Assembly: GCF_028656955.1 (NCBI RefSeq)
Contig: NZ_JAMDGY010000014.1
Coordinates: forward strand, 100,105-164,104
Reading direction: 5' to 3'
DNA from: Pseudomonas fontis
GTDB lineage: Bacteria > Pseudomonadota > Gammaproteobacteria > Pseudomonadales > Pseudomonadaceae
Length of the DNA stretch: 64,000 nt
Shown here one piece after another: positions 21,467-30,104 of this stretch (positions are counted from its first letter, which is position 1; every line of letters begins with the position of its first letter). A model generated the notes under the pieces. That model worked only from the letters and a program-made list of their open reading frames with translations. It had not been told where the DNA came from and did no database searches. A program made the position numbers and the translations under genes.

Positions 21467-22831
21467 TCAGGCATTCAAGCGTTGATGTTCGGTCACGGCC
21501 CGGGCCACCCAGACACGTGCCTGGCCAAGGTAATGGGCCGGGTCGAGCAGACGGTCAAGTTCGTCTGCCGAGAGTTCGTCAGTCACCTGTGGTTCATCGC
21601 CCAGCACGGCGCGCAGATGACGGCGTTCAGCCACTGCACGCTTGCAGCAGCTTTCCAGCAAATGGTGGGCGGTGTCGCGGCCCAGCCGTTGCGCCAGCAC
21701 CGTGCTGACTGCCTCGGCCAGCACCAGCCCCTGGGTCAGGTCGAGGTTGCCGCGCATGCGTTCGACATCCACCTCCAGCCCTTCGGCAATGATCAGCGCC
21801 TGGCGCAAAGCACCCGACACCAGGCAGCAGATTTCCGGCAAGGTTTCCCATTCGGCATGCCACAGGCCCAGGCTGCGCTCGTGCTCTTGCGGCATCGCCG
21901 CAAACAGCGTGGCGAGCAGGCCGGGCACGCGGGTAGCCGCGCCGATCAGCACCGCCGCACCCACCGGGTTGCGCTTGTGTGGCATGGTCGATGAGCCGCC
22001 CTTGCCCGGCGCCGACGGCTCGAACACTTCGCCGGCCTCGGTCTGCATCAACAGGCTCATGTCGCGCCCCAGCTTGCCCAGGCTGCCGGCGATCAGGCCA
22101 AGCACCGAGGCAAATTCGACCAGGCGATCGCGCTGGGTATGCCAGGGCTGCTCGGGCAGGTTCAGGTGCAACTGCGCAGCCAGCGCTTCGGCCACCGGCA
22201 AGGCCTTGTCGCCCAGCGCGGCCAAGGTGCCGGAAGCACCGCCAAATTGCAGGCTGAGCAGGCGCGGCTTGAGTTCACGCAGACGCACGCGATGCCGGTC
22301 CAGGGCGCCCAGCCAGCCGGCGATCTTCATGCCCAGGGTCACTGGCGTCGCGTGTTGCAGCCAGGTGCGCCCGGCCAACGGCACATCCGCATAGGCCTGG
22401 GCCCGGTGCGCCAGCAACTGGGTGAGTTTGCTCAGGTCGGCCTCGATCAGCACCAGCGCATCGCGCAGTTGCAGCACCAGGCCGGTGTCCATGGCGTCCT
22501 GGCTGGTGGCGCCCAGGTGTACAAAACGCTCGGCTTCCGGCACGCCGCTGGCGATCACCCGCCCCAGCGCCTTGACCAGCGGTATCGCCGAGTTGCCGGC
22601 CACCGCAATGGCCTCGGCCAAGGCGCCAAAGTCATAGCGTTCGGCCTTGCAGGAGGCTTCGATGGGCGCCACAGCCACCTGGGGGATCAGCCCGACACTG
22701 GCCTCGGCCCGGGCCAGTGCCGCTTCGAAATCGAGCATGCCCTGGACCCGGCCACGGTCGGAGAAAATCTCGCGCATGGCCGGCGCCGTAAAGTAGGCAT
22801 CGAACAATTGGTTGCCCGGTCGTTGAGTCAT
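21467..22831 (-). CDS. pcaB: 3-carboxy-cis,cis-muconate cycloisomerase
   Basis: A 454-residue member of the fumarase/aspartase superfamily that lactonises 3-carboxymuconate, the product of protocatechuate 3,4-dioxygenase. The superfamily signature GSSTMPHKRNP is near residue 280, and the LGATSQDAMDT helix near 105. Start ATG at 22831 (MTQRPGNQLFDAYF) follows GAAGGACCTGTG on the coding strand; an upstream extension to 22939 is not homologous-looking and is rejected. It is 46 bases after pcaT. Confidence 0.95.
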   Translation of the reverse strand: MTQRPGNQLFDAYFTAPAMREIFSDRGRVQGMLDFEAALARAEASVGLIPQVAVAPIEASCKAERYDFGALAEAIAVAGNSAIPLVKALGRVIASGVPEAERFVHLGATSQDAMDTGLVLQLRDALVLIEADLSKLTQLLAHRAQAYADVPLAGRTWLQHATPVTLGMKIAGWLGALDRHRVRLRELKPRLLSLQFGGASGTLAALGDKALPVAEALAAQLHLNLPEQPWHTQRDRLVEFASVLGLIAGSLGKLGRDMSLLMQTEAGEVFEPSAPGKGGSSTMPHKRNPVGAAVLIGAATRVPGLLATLFAAMPQEHERSLGLWHAEWETLPEICCLVSGALRQALIIAEGLEVDVERMRGNLDLTQGLVLAEAVSTVLAQRLGRDTAHHLLESCCKRAVAERRHLRAVLGDEPQVTDELSADELDRLLDPAHYLGQARVWVARAVTEHQRLNA

Positions 22832-22877
22832 CACAGGTCCTTCTACAGGGCGCGCCCACCGGGGGCGCGCAGCCAGG

Positions 22878-24167
22878 TCAATGATCGTGGTGCAGGTAGG
22901 CGGCCTGCTTCGGCAAGCGCAGGCTGAAGAGGAAGGCAATCGCCATCATCCCGGTAACGTACCAGTAAAAGGTGTTTTCCATGCCCATGGACTTCAGCCC
23001 CAGCGCCACGTACTCGGCCGAACCGCCAAACAGCGCGTTGGCCACTGCATAGGCCAGGCCGACACCCAGCGCACGCACCTGTGGCGGGAACATCTCGGCT
23101 TTCACCAGGCCGCTGATCGAGGTGTAGAAGCTGACGATGCACAGCGCCAGGCTGATCAACACAAAGGCCAGGAACGGGTTGGTAACGGTCTTCAGCGTCA
23201 GCAGGATCGGCACGGTGAAAATCGTCCCGAGGGCACCGAACAGCAACATCGAATTGCGCCGGCCGATGCGGTCAGAGAGCATGCCGAACAGCGGCTGCAT
23301 GCACATATAAAGGAACAGCGCGCCGGTCATGATGAAGCTGGCCGTCTTCGCACTCATGCCCGCCGTGTTCACCAGGTACTTCTGCATATAGGTGGTGAAG
23401 GTGTAGAAGATCAGCGAGCCACCAGCGGTATAGCCAAGCACGGTGATGAATGCGGCGGTGTGGTTGCGGAACAACCCGCTGATGGAGCCGGCGTCCTTGT
23501 CCTGACGGGTTTCGGCACTGCTGGTTTCTTCCAGCGAGCGACGCAGAAACAGCGAGATCACTGCGGCAACGGCCCCGACCACGAACGGAATCCGCCAGCC
23601 CCAGGCACGCAGTTCGTCTTCAGTCAGCAACTGTTGCAGGATCACCACCACCAACACCGCCAGCAGTTGCCCGCCAATCAACGTCACGTACTGGAACGAG
23701 GCAAAAAAGCCGCGCTGGCCGCGCAGGGCCACTTCGCTCATGTAGGTGGCCGTGGTGCCGTATTCGCCGCCCACCGACAGCCCCTGGAACAGCCGCGCAG
23801 CCAGCAATAGCGCCGGCGCCCAGGCGCCAATCGAGGCATAGGTGGGCAGGCAGGCGATAACCAGGGAGCCGGCGCACATCATCAGTACCGAGATCATCAT
23901 CGAGTTCTTGCGACCATGGCGGTCGGCCACCCGGCCGAACAGCCAGCCACCGATCGGACGCATCAGGAAGCCCGCCGCGAACACCCCAGCAGTGTTCAGC
24001 AATTGCACCGTCGGGTCGTCAGAGGGGAAGAAGGCCGGAGCGAAGTAGATCGCGCAGAAGGCATAGACATAGAAGTCGAACCATTCGACCAGGTTGCCGG
24101 AGGAGGCACCGACAATGGCGAAGATGCGCTTGCTGCGTTCTTCACCGGTGTAATAGGTTGAAGTCAT
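22878..24167 (-). CDS. pcaT: MFS dicarboxylate transporter PcaT (beta-ketoadipate uptake)
   Basis: A 429-residue metabolite-H+ symporter (ShiA/PcaT type) with 12 TM helices. Family features are [20 protein letters not shown] at helix 1, the loop motif [14 protein letters not shown] near 78, and [14 protein letters not shown] near 132. PcaT in P. putida carries beta-ketoadipate. It sits between pcaF (120-base gap) and pcaB (46 bases) on the same strand. Confidence 0.92.
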   Translation of the reverse strand: MTSTYYTGEERSKRIFAIVGASSGNLVEWFDFYVYAFCAIYFAPAFFPSDDPTVQLLNTAGVFAAGFLMRPIGGWLFGRVADRHGRKNSMMISVLMMCAGSLVIACLPTYASIGAWAPALLLAARLFQGLSVGGEYGTTATYMSEVALRGQRGFFASFQYVTLIGGQLLAVLVVVILQQLLTEDELRAWGWRIPFVVGAVAAVISLFLRRSLEETSSAETRQDKDAGSISGLFRNHTAAFITVLGYTAGGSLIFYTFTTYMQKYLVNTAGMSAKTASFIMTGALFLYMCMQPLFGMLSDRIGRRNSMLLFGALGTIFTVPILLTLKTVTNPFLAFVLISLALCIVSFYTSISGLVKAEMFPPQVRALGVGLAYAVANALFGGSAEYVALGLKSMGMENTFYWYVTGMMAIAFLFSLRLPKQAAYLHHDH

Positions 24168-24220
24168 GGCGGGGTACTCTTGGAGGGTAACTGAAGTCTA
24201 GACACACTCAGTAACACTCA

Positions 24221-24234
24221 TGTTCCACAGAACA
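24221..24234. promoter_or_regulatory. Short palindrome between pcaF and pcaT
   Basis: TGTTC-CACA-GAACA lies in the 120-base pcaF-pcaT gap, 54 bases before the pcaT start. It does not match the PcaR boxes of this locus. It may be a minor internal promoter operator or chance. Confidence 0.2.
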
Positions 24235-24287
24235 ATCACCCCGTGCCATCGACCTTGCGTGGAGGCCGACGGCGCGGGGTCATTGGT

Positions 24288-25490
24288 TTACACGCGCTCG
24301 ATGGCCAGGGCCAGGCCCTGCCCCACGCCGACACACATGGTCGCCAGGCCTTTGCGCCCGCCGGATTTTTCCAGCTGGTGCAGCGCAGTCAGTACCAGGC
24401 GTGCGCCACTCATGCCCAGCGGGTGCCCCAGGGCGATGGCACCGCCGTTCGGGTTGACCTGCGGGGCATCGTCGGCCAGGCCCAGTTCGCGCAGCACCGC
24501 CAGGCCCTGGCTGGCGAAGGCTTCGTTGAGCTCGATGACATCGAAATCGCTGACCGCCACGCCCAGGCGCTCGATCAGCTTGCGCACCGCCGGCACCGGG
24601 CCAATGCCCATGACTCGCGGGGCCACGCCGGCGCTGGCCATACCGAGCACGCGGGCGCGCGGGGTCAGGCCGTGTTTTTGCACGGCTTCGGCCGACGCCA
24701 GAATCAGCGCGGCGGCGCCGTCGTTGACGCCTGAGGCGTTGCCGGCGGTGACGGTCTTGTCCGGGCCGTTGACCGGCTTCAGTTTGGCCAGGGCTTCCAA
24801 GGTGGTGTCGGCGCGCGGGTGTTCATCCTGCTCGACCACGGTCTCGCCTTTCTTGTGGGCGATGCGCACCGGCACGATTTCTTCGGCGAAATACCCGGCC
24901 GCTTGCGCTGCGGCGGTGCGTTGCTGGCTGCGCAGGGCAAACGCGTCCTGGTCGGCACGGGATACCTGATAGTCGTCCGCCACGTTGTCGGCAGTCTGCG
25001 GCATCGCATCGACGCCGTACTGGGCTTTCATCAACGGGTTGATGAAACGCCAGCCGATGGTGGTGTCTTCCAGCTTCATGTTGCGCGAATAGGCGTTGTC
25101 GGCCTTGCCCATGACAAACGGCGCGCGCGACATCGACTCGACGCCACCGGCAATCGCCAGCTCCATCTCGCCGCTGGCGATGGCGCGGAAGGCCGTGCCG
25201 ATGGCATCCATGCCCGAGGCGCACAGGCGATTGAGGGTGACCCCCGGCACGCTGTCCGGCAAACCGGCCAACAGCAGGGCCATGCGCGCGACGTTGCGGT
25301 TGTCTTCACCGGCCTGGTTGGCGCAGCCGAAGAACACTTCGTCGAGTTGCTCCCACTGCACCGTCGGGTTGCGCTCGATCAGCGCCTTGAGCGGCACCGC
25401 CGCCAGGTCGTCGGCACGCACGCCGGCCAGGGCACCGCCGAAGCGGCCAATGGGGGTACGAATGGCGTCGCAGATAAATACCTCACGCAT
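24288..25490 (-). CDS. pcaF: 3-oxoadipyl-CoA thiolase
   Basis: A 400-residue thiolase that cleaves beta-ketoadipyl-CoA to succinyl-CoA and acetyl-CoA, the last step of the pathway. The acylated cysteine is Cys90 ([11 protein letters not shown]), the catalytic His is in [13 protein letters not shown], and the second cysteine is in the C-terminal [10 protein letters not shown]. The ATG at 25490 overlaps the pcaJ stop by one base (TGATG); a GTG one codon earlier is possible. Confidence 0.95.
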   Translation of the reverse strand: MREVFICDAIRTPIGRFGGALAGVRADDLAAVPLKALIERNPTVQWEQLDEVFFGCANQAGEDNRNVARMALLLAGLPDSVPGVTLNRLCASGMDAIGTAFRAIASGEMELAIAGGVESMSRAPFVMGKADNAYSRNMKLEDTTIGWRFINPLMKAQYGVDAMPQTADNVADDYQVSRADQDAFALRSQQRTAAAQAAGYFAEEIVPVRIAHKKGETVVEQDEHPRADTTLEALAKLKPVNGPDKTVTAGNASGVNDGAAALILASAEAVQKHGLTPRARVLGMASAGVAPRVMGIGPVPAVRKLIERLGVAVSDFDVIELNEAFASQGLAVLRELGLADDAPQVNPNGGAIALGHPLGMSGARLVLTALHQLEKSGGRKGLATMCVGVGQGLALAIERV

Positions 25491-26269
25491 CACGCTTCTC
25501 CTGGCGCCTGGCCGTGGGCAGCGGCGGTGCGCGCTTCAAGGTCACGCAGGGCAAGCAGTTCGACTTCGCTGGGCTCGACAGTGGTGGCAACATCGTCGGC
25601 AAAGCGGATCGCCCAGCCGGTGGCGGCCACGATCTGTTCACGGGTCACGCCTGGGTGAATCGAGGTGACCACGAATTCGTGGCTGCCGGCTTCCGGCTCC
25701 ATGATGCACAGGTCAGTGATGATGCCCACCGGCCCTGCGCCTGGCAGGCCGAGGCGTTTGCGCGAGTCGCCGCCTTCGCCGTGGCCGACCGAGGTGATGA
25801 AATCCAGCTTGTCGACAAAGGCCCGCGCCGACTGCTTGAGGATGATCAGCACGGTCTTCGCGGAACCGGCGATTTCCGGCGCACCGCCCGCACCGGGCAG
25901 GCGCACTTTCGGGTTGTTGTAGTCGCCAACCACGGTGGTGTTGATATTGCCGAAACGGTCGACCTGGGCCGCGCCGAGGAAGCCGACATCAATACGCCCG
26001 CCTTGCAGCCAGTAGCGGAAGATCTCCCCGGTCGGCACCACGGTGTCTGCCGTTTCCGCCAGTTCGCCGTCACCGATGGACAGCGGCAGCACGCTTGGCT
26101 TGGCGCCAATCGGGCCGGATTCGTAGATCAGCACCACGTCGGGCGACGAGGTCAGGCGCGCGAGGTTGGCGGCCTTGGACGGCAGGCCGATACCGACGAA
26201 GCACACGGCGCCATTGCGTAGGCGACGGGCAGCGGCGACGGTCATCATTTCATTGGTGGAGTAGCTCAT
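25490..26269 (-). CDS. pcaJ: 3-oxoadipate CoA-transferase, beta subunit (glutaconate-transferase-like)
   Basis: A 259-residue subunit that with PcaI transfers CoA from succinyl-CoA to beta-ketoadipate. The likely catalytic glutamate is Glu50 in LIYESGPIG, matching the ESG motif of glutaconate CoA-transferase subunit B. Its length and motifs are of the CatJ kind rather than the shorter SCOT-like PcaJ of P. putida KT2440. Start ATG at 26269 ([11 protein letters not shown]) overlaps the pcaI stop by 4 bases. A longer in-frame start at 26350 would lie inside pcaI and is rejected. Confidence 0.92.
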   Translation of the reverse strand: MSYSTNEMMTVAAARRLRNGAVCFVGIGLPSKAANLARLTSSPDVVLIYESGPIGAKPSVLPLSIGDGELAETADTVVPTGEIFRYWLQGGRIDVGFLGAAQVDRFGNINTTVVGDYNNPKVRLPGAGGAPEIAGSAKTVLIILKQSARAFVDKLDFITSVGHGEGGDSRKRLGLPGAGPVGIITDLCIMEPEAGSHEFVVTSIHPGVTREQIVAATGWAIRFADDVATTVEPSEVELLALRDLEARTAAAHGQAPGEA

Positions 26270-27126
26270 TGTGCAGCCTCCGAAGCGCTGGCCAGTTTTG
26301 CCTTGAACGCGGTGAAGTCGGTGGTGCCGCGAATGTATTCGTCGATCCACGCCGTGAAGGTTTCGCGGTTGCGGGCAATCGGGTCCCAGGCCTGGTAGAA
26401 GCGGTTGTCGCGCTCGTAGTAGCCATGCGCGTAGGACGGGTGCGCGCCACCTGGCACCAGGCAGACTGCCGTGAGTGCCCAGGTCGGCAGCACGCAGGCG
26501 TTCATCGGCGCGTTGAGGTCGTCGACGATCTCTTCGACGGTGACGATGCAGCGCTTGGCGGCCAGGGCCGCTTCCTTTTGCACGCCGAGGATGCCCCAGA
26601 GCAGCACGTTGCCTTTACGGTCGGCTTTCTGCGCGTGAATGATGGTGACGTCCGGACGTACCGAAGGCACGGCGGCGAGCACTTCCCCGGTGAACGGGCA
26701 GGTGACGCTCTTGATCAGCGGGTTGACCTTTGGCAGGTCGGAACCGGCGTAAGCGCGCAGTACCGCGAACGGCAGGCCGGAAGCACCGGCAACGTAGGCG
26801 TTGGCCAGGTCGGCGTGGCTGTGTTCTTCGATTTCCATTGCGTGCGGCCATTGTTTTTCAACAGCGTCGCGCAGGCGGTGAAGGGAGCCAACACCCGGGT
26901 TGCCGCCCCAGGAGAAGATCAGCTTGCGGGCGCAGCCGGCGCCGATCAGTTGATCGTAGATCAGGTCTGGGGTCATGCGTACCAGGGTCAGATCCTGTTT
27001 GCCCTGACGAATGATTTCATGACCGGCAGCGGTCGGGATCAAGTGCGTGAAGCCTTCGAGGGCGATGCTGTCGCCATCGTTGACGAACTGCTTCACGGCG
27101 TCGTGGAGCGAGAGGATTTCAGCCAT
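26266..27126 (-). CDS. pcaI: 3-oxoadipate CoA-transferase, alpha subunit (glutaconate-transferase-like)
   Basis: A 286-residue partner of PcaJ. The glycine-rich FSWGGNPGVGSLHR stretch (about 72-85) is typical of glutaconate/CatI-type alpha subunits, which are longer than the 230-residue SCOT-like PcaI. Start ATG at 27126 (MAEILSLHDAV) has CAGGAG upstream. It is first in pcaIJFTBDC, with two PcaR-type boxes about 80-110 bases upstream. Confidence 0.92.
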   Translation of the reverse strand: MAEILSLHDAVKQFVNDGDSIALEGFTHLIPTAAGHEIIRQGKQDLTLVRMTPDLIYDQLIGAGCARKLIFSWGGNPGVGSLHRLRDAVEKQWPHAMEIEEHSHADLANAYVAGASGLPFAVLRAYAGSDLPKVNPLIKSVTCPFTGEVLAAVPSVRPDVTIIHAQKADRKGNVLLWGILGVQKEAALAAKRCIVTVEEIVDDLNAPMNACVLPTWALTAVCLVPGGAHPSYAHGYYERDNRFYQAWDPIARNRETFTAWIDEYIRGTTDFTAFKAKLASASEAAQ

Positions 27127-27201
27127 TGCAGACTCCTGGATATGCTGAGTCGGGGTCGGTGGGTATGGATTCAGAGTACGGCGGGGGCTGGGGTGGTTCA
27201 A

Positions 27202-27234
27202 TCCGATAATCGACTATGTGTTCGATCATCGAAC
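27202..27234 (-). promoter_or_regulatory. PcaR operator/promoter of pcaIJFTBDC
   Basis: Two PcaR-type boxes about 19 bp apart: TCCGATAATCGAC (27202-27214) and the perfect 15-bp palindrome GTTCGATCATCGAAC (27220-27234). Read toward pcaI, they could cover a -35 TTCGAT and a -10 GATTAT with 16-base spacing. PcaR with beta-ketoadipate is the known activator of these genes. Confidence 0.7.
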
Positions 27235-27273
27235 GGATTGTGTACTGCATCTCAGCAAGGCTGCGCCTTGCAT

Positions 27274-27336
27274 TCGCCGGCAAAGCCGGCTCCCACAAAT
27301 GCCGATCTTCATTGTGGGAGCCGGCCTTGCCGGCGA
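27274..27336. repeat. REP pair (BIME), GCCGGC type
   Basis: Inverted copies at 27274-27297 (one base off the usual core, AAAGCCGGC) and 27312-27336 between pcaK and the pcaI promoter. Here the pair separates two same-strand pca units. Confidence 0.88.
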
Positions 27337-27367
27337 AGGGCTGCATGGCAGCCCCATGCAACATCAC

Positions 27368-28714
27368 TCAGGTTGCGTCAGCGTGGCTCACCATCCCCTT
27401 GATCACCACCGCCACCGTCGCCAAGCCCGCCGGGATCACCAGCGCGGTCAGCACCTGTTCGAAGTTCCAGCCCAAGCCCAGCAGGGTCGCGCCCATCCAG
27501 GCACCGAGGATCGCGCCGAAGCGGCCAATGCCGAGCATCCACGACACACCGGTCGCGCGGCCCTGGGTAGGATAGAAGCGTGCCGCCAGCGAGGGCATGG
27601 CCGACTGCGCACCGTTCACGCACATCCCGGCAATCAGTACCAGCGTCGCCAGTACCGTGATGTTGCCCAGGCTCTGCCCTACCGCGTAGGCAAACACGCC
27701 GGCCAATAGATAGAAGATGCCGATGACCTTGTGCGGGTTGAAACGGTCCATCGCCCAACCGACACCTACCGCGCTAAGCACCCCGCCAAACTGGAACAAG
27801 GCGCCAATGAACGCCGCCTGCTCCATGCTCGCGCCGCTGTCGCGCATCAGCGTCGGCAGCCAGCTGGTCAGCAGGTAGACAATCACCAGGCCCATGAAAT
27901 AAGTCAGCCAGAGCAACAGGGTGCCCACGCTGTAGGTGCCGGAGAAGATCACCGCAAACACGTTGCGCGCCTTGACCGTGTTCTGTTCCGGAACGCTGAA
28001 GCTCGACGCCTGGGCCACCGTGGCCGGGTCAATCGGTGCCAGGGTTCGACGGACCTTTTCCGTACCGCGATTGCGCACCACCAGGTAGCGCGCCGACTCC
28101 GGCAGCCAAACCACCAATACCACCGCCAACAGCAGCGGCAAGACGCCGCCGATCAACAGCAGGCTGTGCCAGCCAAATGCCGGAATCAGCTTGGCGGAAA
28201 TGAAACCGCCACCGGCCATGCCCAGGTTGAAGCCGCAGAACATGCTGGTTACCAGCAACGACTTGTGCCGCTCCGGGGTGTACTCCGACAGCAGCGTGGT
28301 CGCATTGGGCATCCCCGCGCCCAGGCCCAGCCCGGTCAGGAAGCGCAACACCAGCAACTCCTCGACATTGGTGGCGTAGGCCGAAGCCAGGCTGAAGGCA
28401 CCAAACAGCACCACCGCCCCCACCAACACCAGCTTGCGACCGAAGCGGTCAGCCAGCGGGCCAGAGCCCAGCGCACCAAACACCATGCCGATCAACGCGG
28501 CGCTCATCACCGGGCCGAGGCTGGCGCGGTCAATCCCCCAGTCCTGGGACAACGCCGGGGCGATAAAGCCCATGGCGGCCGTGTCCAGGCCATCGAGGAA
28601 GACGATCAGGAAACACAGGATCACCACGCGCCATTGGTAGCGCGACAACGGCTGGGTATTAATGAAGGACTGCACATCCAGGCAGTTTCCGACAGCAGCT
28701 TGAGGACTATTCAT
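27368..28714 (-). CDS. pcaK: 4-hydroxybenzoate/protocatechuate transporter PcaK
   Basis: A 448-residue aromatic acid:H+ symporter (MFS) and chemotaxis-linked uptake protein. It has 12 TM helices, the aromatic-acid family motif LDGLDTAAMGFIAP in helix 1, GPLADRFGRKLVLV between helices 2 and 3, and LPESARYLV near the centre. Start ATG 28714 (MNSPQAAVGNCLDVQ). An A-rich AAAAATAA abuts the start codon, a possible Hfq/Crc repression site. It supplies substrate for PobA and the pca enzymes. Confidence 0.94.
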   Translation of the reverse strand: MNSPQAAVGNCLDVQSFINTQPLSRYQWRVVILCFLIVFLDGLDTAAMGFIAPALSQDWGIDRASLGPVMSAALIGMVFGALGSGPLADRFGRKLVLVGAVVLFGAFSLASAYATNVEELLVLRFLTGLGLGAGMPNATTLLSEYTPERHKSLLVTSMFCGFNLGMAGGGFISAKLIPAFGWHSLLLIGGVLPLLLAVVLVVWLPESARYLVVRNRGTEKVRRTLAPIDPATVAQASSFSVPEQNTVKARNVFAVIFSGTYSVGTLLLWLTYFMGLVIVYLLTSWLPTLMRDSGASMEQAAFIGALFQFGGVLSAVGVGWAMDRFNPHKVIGIFYLLAGVFAYAVGQSLGNITVLATLVLIAGMCVNGAQSAMPSLAARFYPTQGRATGVSWMLGIGRFGAILGAWMGATLLGLGWNFEQVLTALVIPAGLATVAVVIKGMVSHADAT

Positions 28715-28721
28715 TATTTTT
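28714..28721 (-). promoter_or_regulatory. Possible Hfq/Crc catabolite-repression motif at the pcaK start
   Basis: The coding strand reads GATAAAAATAATG: AAAAATAA fits the AANAANAA pattern bound by Hfq/Crc and runs into the ATG. No other obvious ribosome-binding sequence is seen. The pca and pob genes of P. putida are known Crc targets; this exact site is inference. Confidence 0.4.
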
Positions 28722-28948
28722 ATCCAGAAGAAGCGCGCGAGTGTGCGGGTGCGCGCATGTACGGCACAGACAGTCAGGGAGTTTATTCAGGGACGGATCA
28801 GTGGCCGCGCTGTCGACAGGCGAATAGTTGCAGGCGGTACAAGGACGGGGTGCGGGTCATGGGGCTGTGCCTCTCGCTCATTATTATTGGCGGTCAAAGC
28901 AAGCCGACCGGTGCGAAGGACATTAATAAGCTGGCGGGTACGGCGCAA

Positions 28949-28980
28949 TTCGATAAACGCAACTCTGTGCGTTTATCGAA
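28949..28980. promoter_or_regulatory. PcaR operator upstream of pcaK
   Basis: Perfect 13-bp inverted repeat TTCGATAAACGCA-N6-TGCGTTTATCGAA, 18 bases after the pcaR stop and 235 bases before pcaK. On the pcaK strand TTCGAT-17-TTTATC could be -35 and -10, each within one arm, as at pcaR. No T-run follows, so it is not a good terminator. The remaining 234 bases to pcaK hold no gene that I can support. Confidence 0.65.
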
Positions 28981-28998
28981 CGGGAACTTGTAAAGCAC

Positions 28999-29874
28999 TC
29001 AAGCGAATAGCTGGGTGCTCAGGTCACGGCTGGCGGCCAGCATGATCGGCAGGAACTTCTGTTCCAGCTCGCTGCGACCGACCCGCCCAGCGTGGGTGCT
29101 GACGTTCAGCGCGGCGAGTACCTGGCCGGAAGCATCGTAGACCGGCACGGCAATCGAACGCAGGCCCTGCTCCAGTTCCTGGTCGACCACGCACCAGCCC
29201 TGTTCGCGCACTTGCTGGAGGATTTCCAGCAAGGCCTTCGGGTCGTGCACGGTACGGCTGGTCTTGGCTTGCAGGTCGGCGTGCTCAAGGTACTCGTGCA
29301 ATGTGGCGTCATCCAACGCCGCCAGCAGGATGCGGCCCATCGAGGTGCAATAGGCCGGCAAGCGCCCACCGACCGACAGGTCGACCGAGATCAGCCGCTG
29401 CACCGTGGCGGAACGGGCGATATAGAGAATGTCGTCGCCCTCCAGCGTGGCCATGTTGCAGGCCTCGTGCAACTGGTCGCTCATACGGTCCAGATAGGGC
29501 TGGGCCGACACCGCCAGCGGCGTCGAGGACAAATAGGCATGGCCCAGGGTCAGCACCTTGGGCAGCAGCGAATAGGTGCGCCCATCGGTGGTGGCGTAAC
29601 CCAGCTTGATCAGGGTGTGCAGGCAACGGCGCACCGCAGCACGGGGGATTTCCGTGCGGTGACTGATTTGCGCAATGGTCAGGTGCCGCTTGCGCTCCTG
29701 GAACGCCTGCACCACGGCAAGGCCCCTGGCCAGCGACGTCATGAAATCCGGATCGCCGGTAAAGGCCTGGATGCGCTTGGCCGGCGAGGCCACGATAGGG
29801 GGGGCCAGCGACGCAAACGAACTGCGTACGTTGTCGTTCAATCCTGCGCCCTTTGGGGTTGTTTCTTCACTCAT
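28999..29874 (-). CDS. pcaR: IclR-family regulator PcaR
   Basis: A 291-residue regulator of the beta-ketoadipate pathway. It has an N-terminal winged helix (LAVVQAFQERKRHLTIAQIS..IPRAAVRRCLHTLIKLGY, about 48-90) and a C-terminal IclR effector domain, with beta-ketoadipate the known inducer. It activates pcaIJF, pcaK and pcaTBDC and represses itself in P. putida. Its own promoter shows -35 TTGCGA, 17 bases, -10 GATAAT, both inside the arms of an inverted repeat. Start ATG 29874 with GAGGTGAGTC upstream. Confidence 0.95.
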   Translation of the reverse strand: MSEETTPKGAGLNDNVRSSFASLAPPIVASPAKRIQAFTGDPDFMTSLARGLAVVQAFQERKRHLTIAQISHRTEIPRAAVRRCLHTLIKLGYATTDGRTYSLLPKVLTLGHAYLSSTPLAVSAQPYLDRMSDQLHEACNMATLEGDDILYIARSATVQRLISVDLSVGGRLPAYCTSMGRILLAALDDATLHEYLEHADLQAKTSRTVHDPKALLEILQQVREQGWCVVDQELEQGLRSIAVPVYDASGQVLAALNVSTHAGRVGRSELEQKFLPIMLAASRDLSTQLFA

Positions 29875-29901
29875 GACTCACCTCGGCAACACACGCTAGG
29901 G

Positions 29902-29933
29902 GCGATTATCGAACCAACGACCGATAATCGCAA
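29902..29933 (-). promoter_or_regulatory. pcaR promoter with overlapping PcaR operator
   Basis: Inverted repeat GCGATTATCG (29902-29911) and CGATAATCGC (29922-29931). On the pcaR strand, -35 TTGCGA (29933-29928) and -10 GATAAT (29910-29905) have a 17-base spacer, so each arm covers one promoter hexamer. The right arm also ends 2 bases before the -35 of a divergent promoter at 29934. Confidence 0.75.
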
Positions 29934-29961
29934 TTGACCGACACACTCATTTGCTTATACC
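29934..29961 (+). promoter_or_regulatory. Sigma-70-like promoter divergent from pcaR
   Basis: TTGACC (29934-29939), a 16-base spacer, then TATACC (29956-29961). It points away from pcaR into a 93-base stretch ending in a strong terminator. It abuts the PcaR operator. Confidence 0.45.
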
Positions 29962-29967
29962 TTTCCA

Positions 29968-30062
29968 CTGCCACCATGTGGCTTCTTGGAGAGACTGGTC
30001 AGGTACCCACCGTAGAAGTCCCAGGCACGGCCTCGCCACCCAGCGAGGCCGTTTTTTATTTT
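29968..30062 (+). ncRNA. Candidate small RNA divergent from pcaR
   Basis: A unit of about 95 bases runs from the predicted start near 29968 to a perfect terminator at 30027-30062. There is no plausible reading frame in it, and no upstream plus-strand gene that the terminator could serve, since pcaR runs the other way. A small hairpin CCAC-CAT-GTGG lies at the 5' end. I do not recognise it as a known RNA family. Confidence 0.4.
30027..30062 (+). terminator. Strong Rho-independent terminator of the candidate sRNA
   Basis: A perfect 10-bp stem ACGGCCTCGC/GCGAGGCCGT with a 6-base loop, then TTTTTTATTTT. Confidence 0.85.
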
Positions 30063-30086
30063 CCCGGCAAACAAACGCTTCGCGTC

Positions 30087-30104
30087 GTTTCATTTAAATG
30101 AAAC
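30087..30104. promoter_or_regulatory. Perfect 18-bp palindrome in the gap before 30405
   Basis: GTTTCATTTAAATGAAAC has no spacer and suits a dimeric regulator. A second perfect palindrome, CAAGTTGCAACTTG, is at 30335-30348. Both lie between the sRNA terminator and the small gene at 30405, with TATACT at 30171-30176 as a possible -10 between them. The rest of 30063-30404 shows nothing I can name. Confidence 0.4.

Noticed and set aside
28949..28980. Inverted repeat after pcaR considered as a terminator
   Set aside because: No T-run follows on either strand, and the arms contain the PcaR TTCGATAA element, so an operator is the better reading.
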